Assembly: GCA_949130495.1 (NCBI GenBank)
Contig: OX422220.1
Coordinates: forward strand, 124,619,810 to 124,683,809
Direction: 5' to 3'
Length of the DNA stretch: 64,000 nt
Source: Sambucus nigra
Lineage: Eukaryota; Streptophyta; Magnoliopsida; Dipsacales; Adoxaceae
Shown in pieces: positions 11,124 through 24,401 of the stretch; the stretch's first letter is position 1; each line of letters starts with the position of its first letter. The notes beneath the pieces were generated by a model, which saw only the letters and a list, made by a program, of their open reading frames with translations, did not search any database and was not told the origin of the DNA. The translations under genes and the position numbers were made by a program.

Positions 11124-14020
11124 TGTGACACACTGACTAATTAAATACCGGGTAGCTACTCCTTTATTAAATTAATACAAAATGCCAAGTTGGTTCAGTT
11201 AACAGCATCACTGTCGAAAACATTTTAATGATTAATAACCACCTAGTATTTAAAAAGTGAGTTGCCAAATTTTAAGTTAACTCTGATTAACATGCAATAA
11301 GAGGATAATGAAAGAATAACAAACATTCACCATAACGAAGCAATAGAATAACCAACAAAATAATAATAAGTTCGGAGGAAAAATCCTCACAACAATCCCA
11401 CAACTGAACTAAGTAAAATAATGTATCCTGAATTAATTACAAGCCAAAAGTCTGAAAATCTGAAATAGGAAAAGTTTCTAATAGAAATGGGCGACAAGCC
11501 CTACAACTGATGAAAGCTGAATATAGAGTCAAGATAGATGAAGCGTCTACTAGCAAAGTCCTGTAACTTCCACAAACAGCTACAGCTCGTCACCTGAATG
11601 AAGATCCTAAGCATGGTGTCCTTGTGGCTAGGCACCTAAAATGGTTTTTACAAAAATAGATTTGAAAGAAAACGGTTCAGAGCCCGAAAGTGGAGAGTAT
11701 TTTAAAAATAGCAAGTGCTTTAATGACATTAAAACAATGAATGCAAAATACATGTTAGGACGTGCACTCGCATGAAATACTCACCTCTCAACTGATTGTG
11801 CACTCCTAACGAATAGCACCCATCTAAGTGATATTTTTATCTAACTAAACTAACATGAGTTATATCCTTTCTACTCGGTTCTCATTATACATTCTAACGT
11901 CATCAATTAAGTAGGGGGCTTTACTTAAACTCAGATTCTTAATTATTAGCAATACAATTAATTACAGGTTATCCCTTTATAGTTACTCAAAGCATTTCCG
12001 TATTTATACTCACAATACCAACATGAAAGTTCTCATTAGTTTAAGTGTATATTATTCACGTCATACATATACAATACAAGCACCCCGAGACTAAGCTGCG
12101 GTGCACACATACTCTGCTATCCATCCCGGTACATCACGTACATAAGGATCTCGCATTCCGAATCTCTCAGGAATCGTTCTCAGATAATAGCAAATCACAA
12201 ACAATGGAGGCGAACACAGTCATATCACATGGGTCACGGACATACCTACGCTCCCACGATCAGCAAACTTATTAACATCCCAATAATTCCTTCTCTGACC
12301 TATGTTCTCGAGGTACCAATCTATATCCCCCCGTAGGCACACAAAGATTAGATGGCCCTAAACGAACGCAAACCTCCCGTGATAGCAAGTATGGTAGGTA
12401 TGTCATACACATCAAATCATATATACTAAGCATGCACACATCTTAGCTATTACCATATTTATTTTAGTGGTATACTTCTCGTTCTTATACCCACACGCTT
12501 GTCCCCGGTTTATACGTCACCCAATATCCTCACGTCGTAATTAGTACTCATGTTCTAACCCATAAATATCATTTGGTTCAAACTGCACTTCTATATTTTA
12601 CTCCCCAATATATCCCAAATGTCCCAACTATGTCAATTAGTCGTCAAGGAAATGTCAACTCTACCATTTAATAAGGTTACGGAACACTCGAAATCAAATC
12701 AGGCCAAAAAGGCCAAACTGTCCTCTCGTTAGAAGTCTCGTTCGAACGAAGCTGGTTCGAACGAGAGTTCGTTCGAACGAACTGGGCATCTAACGAGATC
12801 TCGTTTGAAAGAAAGACATTGAACGAATATCCCTCTCGTTAGAAGGCAAACTGTCAACTTGTTAGAAGCTCGTTCGAACGACCTGGGCATGTCTTCTAAC
12901 GAGGTGACAGTTTGAGCCCAGAAAATTCCTATTACGTTTTTCCAACTTTTCTTCACCTCTAATATTATCTAAATGTCATTCCAACAAGGTTTCAAGGTTT
13001 CTAATCATCCCTAAACATATTAAATTCGTATAACAACATTTATATGGGGTCTAATCATCCCAAACCACATCTAATCATCAAATCTCTCCAATTTCCCCCA
13101 ATTTTCAAGAACATGAACCCCAGAAATTTAAAGTCTTCCATAGTTATAATTAAATCCGTTTTTGCATATAAAAAGTAGTAATTCTCTTAGTTCAATCATC
13201 CAATAACAGTTCTACATGCAATCCTACATTAAAATCTGAATTCACAACTCCAATTTCATGGGTTTTTATTGATCTCCCAAAAACAATACAATTATATGAA
13301 TTTCCTACATATGGAAGAAGCATTCTTTGCAAAAACAAATTAAACCACTTGCCTTATGTCTTTCTCTGATTTTGATGTCGAATCTTGAAGGTTGAATTGT
13401 CCTCTCTCTCTCTCTGCAGAATTCTCTTCTCTTTCGCTCTCTACAAATTTCTTCTCTCAGGATGACAATGGAGATGGGGGTTGGTTTGGCAAGTTTAAGG
13501 TTTCTAAACTTCTCCCGTAGCCCACTACCTAGATTGGGGTTGGAAATGGCTTAGTGGGTTAAGACTAAGTCAGATTTTTAACTCTAATTTTCGTGGGTTT
13601 TAATTCCCAAAATTCCAAAATTACCAAAATACCCTTCTAAGTTGCCGGTATGGCCTAAAAATGCCCCGGGACCCAAACTAAACCCCCGGATAGTGTTTTC
13701 TGACTATTTCGATCCTTCCGGACGCGCTGGCGCACTCAAAACGACCATACGGTTAATAAAAATAAAATTTACTTTTTAATTATAATAATTATATTCCTGA
13801 CGCGACTGTCACACGCGTCCCAACAAAATTTCCAAATTGCCGTATTTCAATCTCACGACAAATTTCATGATTCAATATTCATATATATCCATATATACTC
13901 ATTAAAATCAAATACCAACTCGCATCTCGCTAGTATTTTTATCTGGATTAATTTCCAATTAATACACATTTAATTCAATTAATCCCATAAATAAATATCA
14001 TAAAAATACGGGGTATTACA
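11124..14020 (-). repeat. 5' LTR of Tekay copy A
   Basis: 2,897 bases. Compared with 3347-6259 it lacks about 11 bases inside the palindrome cluster (near 12868) and has scattered substitutions. It would carry the promoter for gag-pol on the - strand. Confidence 0.95.
12722..12915. promoter_or_regulatory. TTCGAA palindrome cluster in the 5' LTR
   Basis: Counterpart of 4946-5150, one palindrome shorter. The loss of exactly one internal unit suggests the cluster changes by repeat slippage or unequal exchange. Confidence 0.6.
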
Positions 14021-14157
14021 AATAACCACCACAGATGTAGTATCAGATACAACTGCCCCTAGGGGAAATGGGTGACTACCTGAGAAACAGTAGGGGCAAT
14101 TGCTTCGAGAGGGAGATTATCTACAACATCATCATATGCATCAACCAACACACCAAC

Positions 14158-14259
14158 CTGAAAAAAGGAAAGAGCAAATTGCAATAGAATGAGGCCATCA
14201 ACATGAGAAAGAATGAATAAAATAAGGACATTTAGAGTAAGAGACGTTAGTAGACTTAC
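14158..14259 (-). other. Intron of the antisense PMD gene
   Basis: On the - strand a consensus donor GTAAGT at 14259 follows an exon ending VEDVMEEK, and a pyrimidine-rich acceptor TTTCCTTTTTTCAG ends at 14158. The 102-base length is typical of plant introns. The frame crosses the intron without a stop, but the intron translation is hydrophobic and unlike the flanking acidic exon. Confidence 0.75.
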
Positions 14260-14370
14260 TTTTTCTTCCATCACATCCTCAACGATTTCATAATCTTGAG
14301 GAGGCGAGGCAGGTTTCGAGGATGAAACCATCACCCTCAACCTACGCCTACGTACTAACTCAGTCTCTTT

Positions 14371-14450
14371 CTCCTCCTCCTCCTCCTCCTCCTCTTCTTC
14401 TTCTTCTTCTTCTTCTTCTTCTTCTTCTTCTTCTTCTTCTTCTTCTTCTT
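14371..14450. repeat. (CTC/CTT)n microsatellite coding a poly-Glu tract
   Basis: An 80-base pure trinucleotide run of GAA/GAG on the - strand. In the PMD gene frame it encodes about 27 Glu, extending an already acidic stretch (EEDDDDDDEGEKD). The + strand poly-Leu reading is a shadow. Confidence 0.9.
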
Positions 14451-16840
14451 CGTCTTTCTCCCCCTCATCATCGTCATCATCATCTTCTCCAACATCCCCA
14501 CTAGACAAATACTCCTCAACAATCTCTTCCTCACTGGACTCACTTGACTCCTCCATCACAAGATTGAGGTGGATAATCGTTTTCCTCTTTTTACTACCCC
14601 CAACAGATTGGGGGTCATAAGAAAATCCACGAGCAGACATCTCGACTGACATGAAATCTCTGTCTTGTTCACTAAAATGTTCCCAAGTCTGGAGAAGACG
14701 ATCTACCATCTGGCTTACCGCTTTGGAAATATTTAGGTCAGGAGTAAAGGCTAACGGAGGCTATGAAATGGTTTTAAGCTTCTTAAAAGGCGCATTCCGA
14801 GTGGCCTTAACTGCTGCACCTGTTGAGGCAGTGCGAGGAGACTCAATCCTTCAACCGGTCTCGAAGGACCAGGGGCAACATCGGTCGAAAGAATGGAAAG
14901 CTGAGTGATTTTCTTTTTCTTCATTACCACCTGATCCACAGGCGCTAGGGAAGGAAGCTCGGGGGTGGGGGGCATTAGTGTCGGCTGTACTGAGGGAAAA
15001 AACAAAAGATTGGGTGGTGTAGTTTATCAAACCCAACTCAGTAGGTGGAAATCTGTTAACTTTCTGATAACGATGTTCCTTAAGAAGGTTAGTTTGAAAG
15101 AGAACCAATTGGTTATGCCAGAACACATTGATGTACATCACTGATCTCCCTCCTCGGGCCTCTTGCTCGGGATCACAGCATTAGCAAGATAATGGGCACA
15201 CAGACTGGCAACAATGGAAGTAAGGAAATTAAAACAAGCAAACGAAAAATTAGTGGACTTCTCTCTCGTGAAATGGCTTAACAGGGGGCCCTCTTGATCA
15301 TAGCCAAACTGCATGGCTACCTGATGGGGTCTATATACATAGTAAAATGATGACCATTTGGTATATGAATACAAATATTAAGGTATCAACAACATGTGGA
15401 CACTGTGCTTGGGGAAATTTCTGGCAAGGGCTTCTTCGATAGGAGCAATGGGACGCTCCTCTTCACCAAAGAAATTGTTTGTAAAAAACTGTCTCACCCC
15501 AACATTAGGGCGAGGAATGAATCACTCAGCTCGATCAATCAGAGCTATCAGAGGTTTCTTCACACTCTTATTCTTCCAACAATAAATACGGGGGATTCTC
15601 ACATCCTGTGAATCGGAGAAGTGGCCAACGGGGGCATAATCCAGGAAATGAGCATAGAGGGATGATGTCAAAACAATATTGCTGGCATAGTTAGAAACAT
15701 CAAACCTACCAATGCTTCGAGCAGAGTCTGCAGACACACGATTTAACCAAGTGTATAGAGACCCAAGAATAATAGCGGCGAGGGGGATCTTTACACCACT
15801 GGACATTCGAACGGACATGTTGATTAGGTCCTTACGTGGACAGTCGTGGGGCTTACTCGGAAGGTATACCTTTGACAACATTACCCATATGTACCCCTCC
15901 AGATTGATTTTGGACTCATAGCCTTCCCCAGTCAGAGGATGCTCAAAAACTTCTTTCCCTCGAGGTTTCTGCCTAGCAGCCTCACGACCACTAATGACCA
16001 CCTTCTCCTCAATGAATTAAAAGTAGCGGATTACCCCAGAGTAGGTGTACTTGCTATAAGTGACCAAACAATCCTTCACAATGGCTTCTAACTCTCTCCT
16101 CAGTGTTTTCTCTTCACTAGAGACAACCTCCTTGAAGAAGGTGTCAAATCCAGTAGCTTTCAGTCCCAACAGTTCGCACACATCTTCCAGAGTAACAGTA
16201 AACTCACCCCAGGCGGCCACAAAGGTATGTGACCTATGACTCCACCTGGACACCAACAATTACAAAGCGGTGTTATTCTTAGCTAAAGTAAGATCAACCA
16301 ACCACATGGATTAAGATAAGCCTACGAGGGCCAGTTGAATAGAGTACTTTGAGTGGATATACTCCGTCTAAGGGCCCAACCCTTCACTAGCATTATAGGA
16401 TGCCTCAAATTCCACCTTAGAATAGGGTAAATCACTATGCTCTATGCGAAAATGGGTAACAGTAGCGGTAGGGATATAAGCGAAGTCTTCAGCGTCTTCG
16501 CCTTCTGCCATTAGTAAGTTTAGCTCCTCAGTTGGCACCAAAGCACCGGGAAACTGCTCTGACGTCTCCCAAAAATAATCATTCTCTCCAAAGTAAGGGG
16601 GACGATGGTATCGTGCCCACTGAGCCTGGCATGCCTGGGTGGCAGGAGAAGCACCCCAGACGAAAAGAGTTCTCTTTACTGGTGCTATAGCAGATGAGAG
16701 AAAAGAGAATGTAAGATAACTAAAAAAAGGGGGGGGGTCAAGAAGTTGAAGAAGGCAAGAATTTATTTGATAAACTCTCACAGAAAATCTTGAACTCAGA
16801 AAGTTAAACCCAAAGCTGAGTTTGAACTAAAGGTGCGTCC

Positions 16841-16850
16841 CCTTTTATAG
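16841..16850 (-). promoter_or_regulatory. TATA box upstream of the antisense PMD gene
   Basis: On the - strand CCCCTATAAAAGGGGACG gives a strong TATA box about 60-70 bases before the first coding-like sequence (16781) and outside the LTR. It suggests the antisense gene has, or had, its own promoter. Confidence 0.6.
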
Positions 16851-17237
16851 GGGCAACAAGAATCCCAAAAGACGGCAAAAAAAGTGACATTTGGAAAAGT
16901 TAAATGATGGCGTTTCAGAATTATGTGGCTGGCGTGTTGGCCAAACGCGTATGGTCACGGAAGACTAAAGGTTTTTATGATGATGATTCGGGGAACGACG
17001 TGTTAAATGGTTGTGTCATCTTCACACGCTTACCCTAGCACTGCCACGTGTGACGCACTGAAACGTAAACCACAACTGCGTTTAATGAAGCATGAGAGGG
17101 GGTCTTATCTACCTTGGGGAATGAAGAGCTTTAGGTGAAATTTGAATAAACCTCTTCATTTTCCCCAAGAAAGAAAATCATAGATAAACAGAGGTTTCAT
17201 ACAGATATTTCTTCATGTAATAAACAAATATCTCTAC

Positions 17238-17248
17238 GAAGGGGAAAA
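17238..17248 (+). other. Polypurine tract of the Tat-like element
   Basis: GAAGGGGAAAA directly precedes the LTR start TGTAGGGGG. Confidence 0.75.
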
Positions 17249-18550
17249 TGTAGGGGGTGTCCCCCTGCATGGATGATTAACCTAGCCAAGTGAATTTATC
17301 ATTCACAAAGACGCATGTTAAACAAACCCACCTCGAGGACCACTTGCAGCAAGTAGCTCGCAGCGCCCTACCTCGAAGAACCTCTAATGGACCTAGCTCG
17401 AAGGAACCAATTAGAAGAACAAAGTTACCTGGGTGACAATAATTTGTAATAGGAAATATAATATTGTATTATGTATTTTATCTTATGAATGTATATGTTG
17501 TGACGTTGTTTGGTACCCACGAGGGACCATGCCTGGCAGGGCAGGGCTGGGGAGAGCTTTCATGCTCTATCAAGCAACCTCCTCTTAGGAAACTTCGTAG
17601 GGACATGGTTTGGAGGATTGAGAATAAGGAAACGTTGGGAATTATTACCAACCCTCTTGGCACACTTGGACAAAACTTCACCTAATATAATTTTCGCTTG
17701 ATCCTACTCATTGCTTACCTATTCGAGTCCTTCGATCTCCCTAAATACTTCCCCCCTCAAGGTTACCTCCTCGAGGTACTTTGGGTGCCAGCCCGTATGA
17801 CTGATGTGACTAGATACCTAACAATGGTCACTGTTTGAACCACTTCCTGACGTCACAACGTCTGACGTTTAGGGACTCAAGAATGCATCACTCAAGTGCC
17901 TATTACCCTTAAGATGGTAGGTCTAGTTCACTAAACCTGACCACCTATCCATCCTAGAGTAAGCCTGAAGCTGACGAGTCATATCCCTTATTAATGCCCT
18001 CAATACTTCCAGCCAATAGAATGATTTCCCGCTAAAATTACCAGATCCCATGCATTAAATACAATATCTCATGCATATAATGCACCGGACCAGAGGGATC
18101 GAAGGCATGATGACTCGAGCAACCTCTCACTCATATAAATAATACCAAATAAACAAATCAATCAGAGAGGATCAAGAGCCCAGAATCGCTGCCCAAAATT
18201 CCTTATACCAGAGAATCCTCGCGAGAGTATTAACTCCCATACACATTCAATGCACCTATCATTGGGCATTAATTGAGCTTGAAATTCCTGCCTTATCTTT
18301 ATTGTACCTAGAGTGATTGTTCTTTCTCCCTCCGACCACGCTACCTGCTTGTCCCATTCATTTATTGTGTTTACCGTATGCTGCCCATGTCAATATGTTC
18401 TTTAATGTAACTTTGAATGTTAGATCTGTCTGCCTATGATTCGCTTGTGGCTCTGACCTATACTCTATATCTAACGGTGTTAATCCCGATCTTGATAAGG
18501 GGTTGCTCCTTGCTTAATACTAACGGTATTTGAAGAACCCACATTTTACA
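17249..18550 (+). repeat. 3' LTR of the Tat-like element
   Basis: Starts TGTAGGGGGTGTCCCCC after the polypurine tract and probably ends ATTTTACA at 18550, giving matching TGTA/TACA ends and about 1.3 kb. A TATA box (CATATAAATAA) lies at 18133-18140. The 5' LTR is outside the window, so the right border is inferred. Confidence 0.65.
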
Positions 18551-21500
18551 CTTTCAATTAAAATGAAGCTGACAAAAAAAAAGTGAACTATTTATCTCCT
18601 TTAAGGAACGGTTTCTCAAATGATAAATAAACTTACTAAGGAACTATTTATCTCCTTTAAGGTTATCAATCATTGAGAAACAGTTACATACTAAAATGAT
18701 GGTGTGAAGGTTTTTGAAGCACACTCGAACATGATTGCGATCTACAAAGCATGATATCATCCTCCCCTGTCCATTTATGGGGTAACATTGCTGCAATGAA
18801 ATAACAATTAAAACGCATTAGTAAAAAAGAGTACTACTTTTTCCTTAAAAACTATAAAAACATGTGATGCATTAGTAAGAATCTGCTATTACTACTTCAT
18901 GGAGTTTATGCTATTGGGCAACCACTGTCCCGTACAACATTAGAGCAGGGTGTGGGAGGCGTAGGTGGAGGAAGAAGATAGGCAATTGAATATATAATGA
19001 CATAGTAGCATAAGTAGTTTGGACAATAATTAGATTAACCCCCCTATGCCTACAACACCCAAATATGAACCAGAGTTAGAATGCTAAAGACACTAAGTGA
19101 GATTAGCATTAATCACCCAAATAAACGCATAGTGAGATTACTATCAACATATGGTGTTCATTGTACACTTACCATAAATCAACACTACAATATTAAACCA
19201 ATTATTTTTGTAGGATCTCATAACCAACATTGAGTTATAACAATAATTATAAAAAAAAATTAAGTAGATAATGGAATGGATGAAGCACACAATCAAAGTC
19301 AAACATGGTCAAAACCAACTTTACAAACACCAATAAAAGACTTTCCATGCATACTTTTCATAGAAATAAAAAACAAATATTTTCAATAATTTTTAAAAAA
19401 AATATTCAAAATCCTAAAAATAACAAAAACTCCTAAGAACGGGAGGAATATGCATATTTGACACGAGGGAGTGATCTAGTGCATAAGAAATAAAAAATAA
19501 CTGATACAAAGTTAGTTAAAACAAGTTTAGCTAGAATATTCAGAATAGGTCTAATGTAGTAATAGGCATGTTAAAATAGACTTATATTGTCCACATTTGG
19601 CCCTACGGTGTGCCTGTGCCGCTAAAAAAAGAACAAGCCACAAATAAAATAGAGTTGTAATGTCCTCACTTGGACCAAACTTGGAATTTGTATGAATCTG
19701 AACAAACCACATGTGAAAATGACAAAAAAATAGAGAAAGGAAAGGAGAAAACATACCCTCAAAATCAAAGCAGACACTACATAACAGTCTTGAAGTTTTA
19801 TGTGTCCCCTTTCCTCTCAAATGCAATTGTTATGTAATGTTCCACACAAATCATCACGAAGAGAAATATTGAGATTATAAAATTACCTACATCATTTTTT
19901 CACATCAAATTTCCTATAATCCCCAACAACCCATTTAATCATGATAGCTCTCTCTCATAGAGTTGGTCACGTGATCTAAAAGATAAAACACGCATATATC
20001 AACATAAATCGCAAATACATTACTTTAAATATTAAACCTGCAAATTAAACATATAAAAGAGAATTAGTTTTTTCAAATATAAAAAGAAAAAAATATCAAC
20101 ATTACAATAACTCAGTACACTAAGACCACCAAACGACACAATACCAGACATATCCAACTTTACCTACGATTAATCTTGACTCATTCATCAACGTGATTGT
20201 AAACAAACATGGGTTGCACTTGAGTAGCTTTGATTCTTTTACAATAATATTTTTTTAGTGTTTCTATGAGTTTTTTTGGGTTCTCAAGCAGCTGATTCTT
20301 TACACTGTTTCTTCTGTTCTAGCTTGGTCTTTTCCTTTCTCTCTGGACTCAAAAGTTTAGCTATATAAGCTTTGACACATTCATGGTCAGCTTCAAAAGT
20401 TTGTCGATATACGATTTGGCACTTAAAAACTTTGTCTTTTTTATTACTCATTATGTTATGTATCTAAAATAGTATGCATGCCACATTCATAGGCAGATTA
20501 TCTGAAGAATAACTAAACAAATATCTGAGAAAGTTTGTATCATAACCTCCATGATGAATGTGACTTGTATTGACATTGTAACATTCATATTTCTAACAAT
20601 TATCAACAAAGTGAATGCTTAAGCCCATTAAAGCATGTATAGAGATAACACCAGCTATAAAAATGTAGAAAATGAATCCAAAAAAGGAAAAGCATCACTG
20701 TAGTATTAGGAAAATAAATTATCAGAACATAAAGACCAATACAGTTCACATTCACTCTTAATGATAAGTAAATGAGATTAAGTAGAAAGAAGACAATACA
20801 TAGGGAGATACCGAGCATGAGAGAGGTGTTAATTAAGAGAACTAAAGCAGTTCACCTAAATCACATAAAACAGTGTAAAAACAAAATGCTCGAAGAATAA
20901 TTGAAAAAAGAATAGTTCAAATAAGTGGGAGGAAATGTTACTTTATAAATTAGCACACTCAAAACATAATCATCAAACACTAAACAACCGAACTTGTTCG
21001 CTACCGAATTCAAACGCACGAGATATAACACAAACCCTGCCTAACATACCACTCCATTTAGTGTCAATTGAATCCAATCCACTCCAAAACATTATGCATA
21101 TCCCGAGGTTAAATCTATCATACAAAGTAATAATAGAGGTTAAGTCATATTATATTTTATCAAGTGACCAATATAAGAAAAACTTCATTTACTATTATTG
21201 TATGCAAACACAGTTCAAAGCCTCCTAAAAAAGTTGAGTATCGAACATGAGTAACAAAAAATTAGTTTAAACATCAACTCAAAGCGTATCACTAATACAT
21301 CAAATTACAACCACTTGAACACAATGAGTTCCTTGGTTGCATATATATTACCTTTTGAGAGGAGATGTGGACCTAAGACATCGTTGAAATTGTTGAACCA
21401 TAACAAACATGAAAATTAACAATTAACGATTAAATGAGAGCCAAAAAATAGGCAAATCTGTTACACCTAAGCAATTATGTTAAACCATATCAAAGAATGA

Positions 21501-24401
21501 ATAAAATCACCCGCAAGATAGACTTTTAAAGATGACCAAACACAACAACACTATCGTCTACCAGGATGAATTTCATCAAGAAAGGAAATTCACACTATAG
21601 AGAAAAGTCAGCAACTGTAAATTCAAGTAACAACTATAATGTTGTGTCCTGTTTCTTGTGTTTTTGTGTTGCGTTCATGTCTATATGGTGTTGTTCGTGT
21701 GGAGAAAAAACATACGACCCCAATAAGTGAATTTGTTTGAGCAATCTCCACATAAGCGCATCAATGTAAGTATTGGAACACCTTCCACCATAGTTGAAGA
21801 AAAACAATTTGCAATATAGAGGATATTAAACGCATTTACTGGGTAAAAAATTAACTCAAAGTACATGACATAAACTTTATAGAATACGTAATTCAAATCC
21901 AATGGAGTCCTAATAGCCCGACATATCTTTGATATCTATTATAAATAACCTTGTATAAACAGTTCTCACTCGTACGTACAACAATCCAATAGTTTTATAA
22001 CAGTTCTCACTTGTACATATTGGCACTCTCAATTATCTACTAAATTTGCACCCTGACTCATATGATATAATTGTTTCACTAATGTAGTCCGCCTTCAATT
22101 ACCTACTAGAAGTAACATAAATGAACCGGAATGAAGTTGTACTATATTAAAAGTAACTATTCTGCCACACTCAATTAACTATGCTGCTATATACAAATTT
22201 TACCTACCTACTTAGTATGAAGTACATGGGGATGAATGAGCTTAGAGAGAAAACATATCAAGGTTTAAAAGTACAACATACTGATCAAAATGTAGTAACT
22301 CATAATTTTAAAAATACACCTATAAGTAATTATTGTAAAAATGTAATAAAAACATTGCTTGCAATAACACAACTTAGAGGATTTTTATTACTTTAACTAA
22401 TACATGTTACCTACAACAAAGATTATCTTTTCCCTAAAACAATCTTCAAGTTCATGGATGTAGCAACATCACCCCAGACACTGTCACTTTGATTCATCTA
22501 CTGATTGAAAGAAAAAAAAATTGATTAGTCTCATTGCAGAACCATTTGACCTTAGGTGTCTTACCCATTGATAAATATGAAAATAATTCTTCAAAAAAAA
22601 TATATTTGTCAACAAACAAAACAAAAAGAGTAATTGTGGAAGTAAAAAAAATGTAATCAAACATATATCTGACAGATAATAGTTTGTTAGTTTTTAGTTA
22701 GTCTAGATCTTTCTTGATAATTTCAATTTCAAATACAAATCCATCACCAAAGACTGATAAATATAAATATGTATAAAGCAATATATAATTGTAAAGAAGA
22801 GATGGTTAAAACGAAAAAACATATATTAAAAAGTCAAAAGCAAAAACAAAAAAACGTAAACGTACCTCAAAAATTGATTATAAGAGAACTTCTGGACATA
22901 CAATGTTAGTAGTTGAACTCCTTTCGTTGGTGGAAAGAAGGATAAATATACGGTTAGAACTCGTGCAACGTGATAATCCCACTGTTTAAAATGTTGTAAC
23001 TGGGTTTTTTGTTACTGTTCGAACTGTAAACGAAAAAGACCATGTTAATTCCATAGTTAAAGACCACTTGGATATCTATCGAAAAAAGATATAAAACAAT
23101 TCTGTATCCTCAACTTCATTCACTTCTAGCTGAATTTGCACAATTTCTTCAGGCTTTATGGTTTCTAAAGAGTTTGGAATTACATTAGTATTCTCCCCAC
23201 TTACACATGCATATCTCTTTTTTCCTTCTCCGCATCTAAACAACAAACACTAAACCATGAAATTATTATCTTATCATTTGAAATAAAACAAAATAAATGA
23301 CAGTGAAAACAATTACCAACAAAACTGGTTTAATGTACACAATCCCTTGAAAATTGCGAAAATTGAAGTTAGAGAAAAACTTTAACTCACCCCTTTCTCC
23401 TTAGTCGCGATTTTTTTTTTGTGAGACCTACATTCAAGAAGTCTAAAAACACACCTTCCTTAATTTTGTAATAGACATCAGAATTAACAACAAAACCAAA
23501 GATCGTATTCCAATACTAAGAAATCATATCACAAAACAATGTCCAATTTCCAATTACCTAAAGTAAATTTTGGTCAATTGTATTCAATACATCTTCCGTT
23601 ACTTTCATTAAAATCATTAACATCTGTAACATTAAATTAATGAAATTAAAATTGCACCAATAATGAAATGCACCAATACGCCCAAACAAAACAAAATCTA
23701 AAATCGCACCAATAATGAAACGCATCAATACACCCAATTTCTTACAGCAACCAAATAAACGCACCAATAATGAAACGAAAGCTAAAATCATAAACTAAAG
23801 CTGAAATTAAAAATATCAAAACCTAATTTTTTGCAGTAACTAAACCAAAGCTAAAATGAAACGAAACGAAATGACTACACCTAAAATTAAAAGTTAAAAT
23901 CTAAACCAATACACCTAATTTCTTACAGCAATATGCCTAATATCTTACAATAATACGTCTAATTTCTTACAGCACAATACACACCAACATTAAACAAACG
24001 AAAGCTCAAATCAGAAATGAAACTTATGTAAGTGGAGCGACGTGTAGAGAGAGAACCGACATCGTGGAGAGAGGAGCGATGGCGTGTAGAGAGGAGGGGT
24101 GGTGGCTGAAGCAGGGTATGTTTTAGGTAGTTTTTTTTAGGTTGCTAATGAGAGAATAGGAGAGAAGTATAGAATGAGAGAAATGTGTTCTTTGTGTGAG
24201 AAATGAGAGAGGTCTAAGCGGGGGAAGAAGTAGAGAACGAAGAGGTTCGGACCAAAGTACCCCCAATTTTGAATTAAAGTGTAAATTTGGTAAGTAAAAA
24301 AAGAGGGGGAAACCAAAAAATTGAGCGTAAAAGAGGTAATGCAGGAAAAACTCATATAGATGAAATCATAAGCTAATCTTATGGCATACATAAATTTTAC
24401 T

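Larger units (their letters stand above)
3347..14020 (-). mobile_element. Tekay/Del-type chromovirus, copy A, complete but decayed
   Basis: Full-length Ty3/gypsy element of 10,674 bases on the - strand. The 5' LTR is 11124-14020 and the 3' LTR 3347-6259. The PBS matches initiator Met tRNA (11104-11121), with gag-pol from 10940 to 6302 and a PPT at 6260-6273. The target duplication is AATAA at 3342-3346 and 14021-14025. LTR ends are TGTAATACCCC and GGTGTCACA. The long LTRs and the integrase C-terminus (VRVQWRHHNVVESTWERE) point to the Tekay/Del lineage. The LTRs look about 97-98% alike by eye, so the insertion is fairly young. Stops and frameshifts disable gag-pol. Confidence 0.95.
1398..16781 (-). 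pseudogene. Antisense plant mobile domain (PMD) gene of the Tat-like element, interrupted by copy A
   Basis: Gene on the strand opposite to pol. The 5' part lies at 16781-14026 and the 3' part at 3346-1398, with the 10.7-kb chromovirus between. The PMD signature is near 16260-16150 (LVSRWSHRSHTF, WGEFTVTLEDVCELLGL). It is followed by a further PMD-like stretch (16001-15380), a proline-rich linker (about 15000-14750), an acidic Glu/Asp tract (14371-14490) and a C-terminal Gln/Glu-rich segment that looks coiled coil (about 1650-1450). Three introns with GT-AG borders are visible. PMD proteins in Arabidopsis (MAIN, MAIL1) act in gene and transposon silencing; the role of this copy is unknown. 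At least five in-frame stops and a frameshift near 1917 make it a pseudogene. The start codon is unresolved: the open frame from 16781 begins at a non-ATG codon. Confidence 0.75.
1..18550 (+). mobile_element. Tat-like Ty3/gypsy retrotransposon, left-truncated by the window
   Basis: Outer element of the first nest. In order: integrase C-terminal two thirds (1-1035, + strand), a non-coding gap (1036-1397), an antisense gene with a plant mobile domain (16781 back to 1398), a polypurine tract (17238-17248) and a 3' LTR (17249-18550). An additional gene between pol and the 3' LTR, often antisense, is known for the Tat lineage, and the integrase tail fits that lineage. Copy A of a chromovirus (3347-14020) is nested inside. 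The 5' LTR, gag and most of pol lie left of the window, so the flanking target duplication cannot be checked. Confidence 0.75.

Noticed and set aside
14322..14504. Poly-Leu open frame on the + strand
   Set aside because: It is the complement of the GAA/GAG tract in the - strand PMD gene.
17464..17701. Small overlapping open frames on both strands in the Tat LTR
   Set aside because: No family resemblance and inside LTR sequence upstream of its TATA box.
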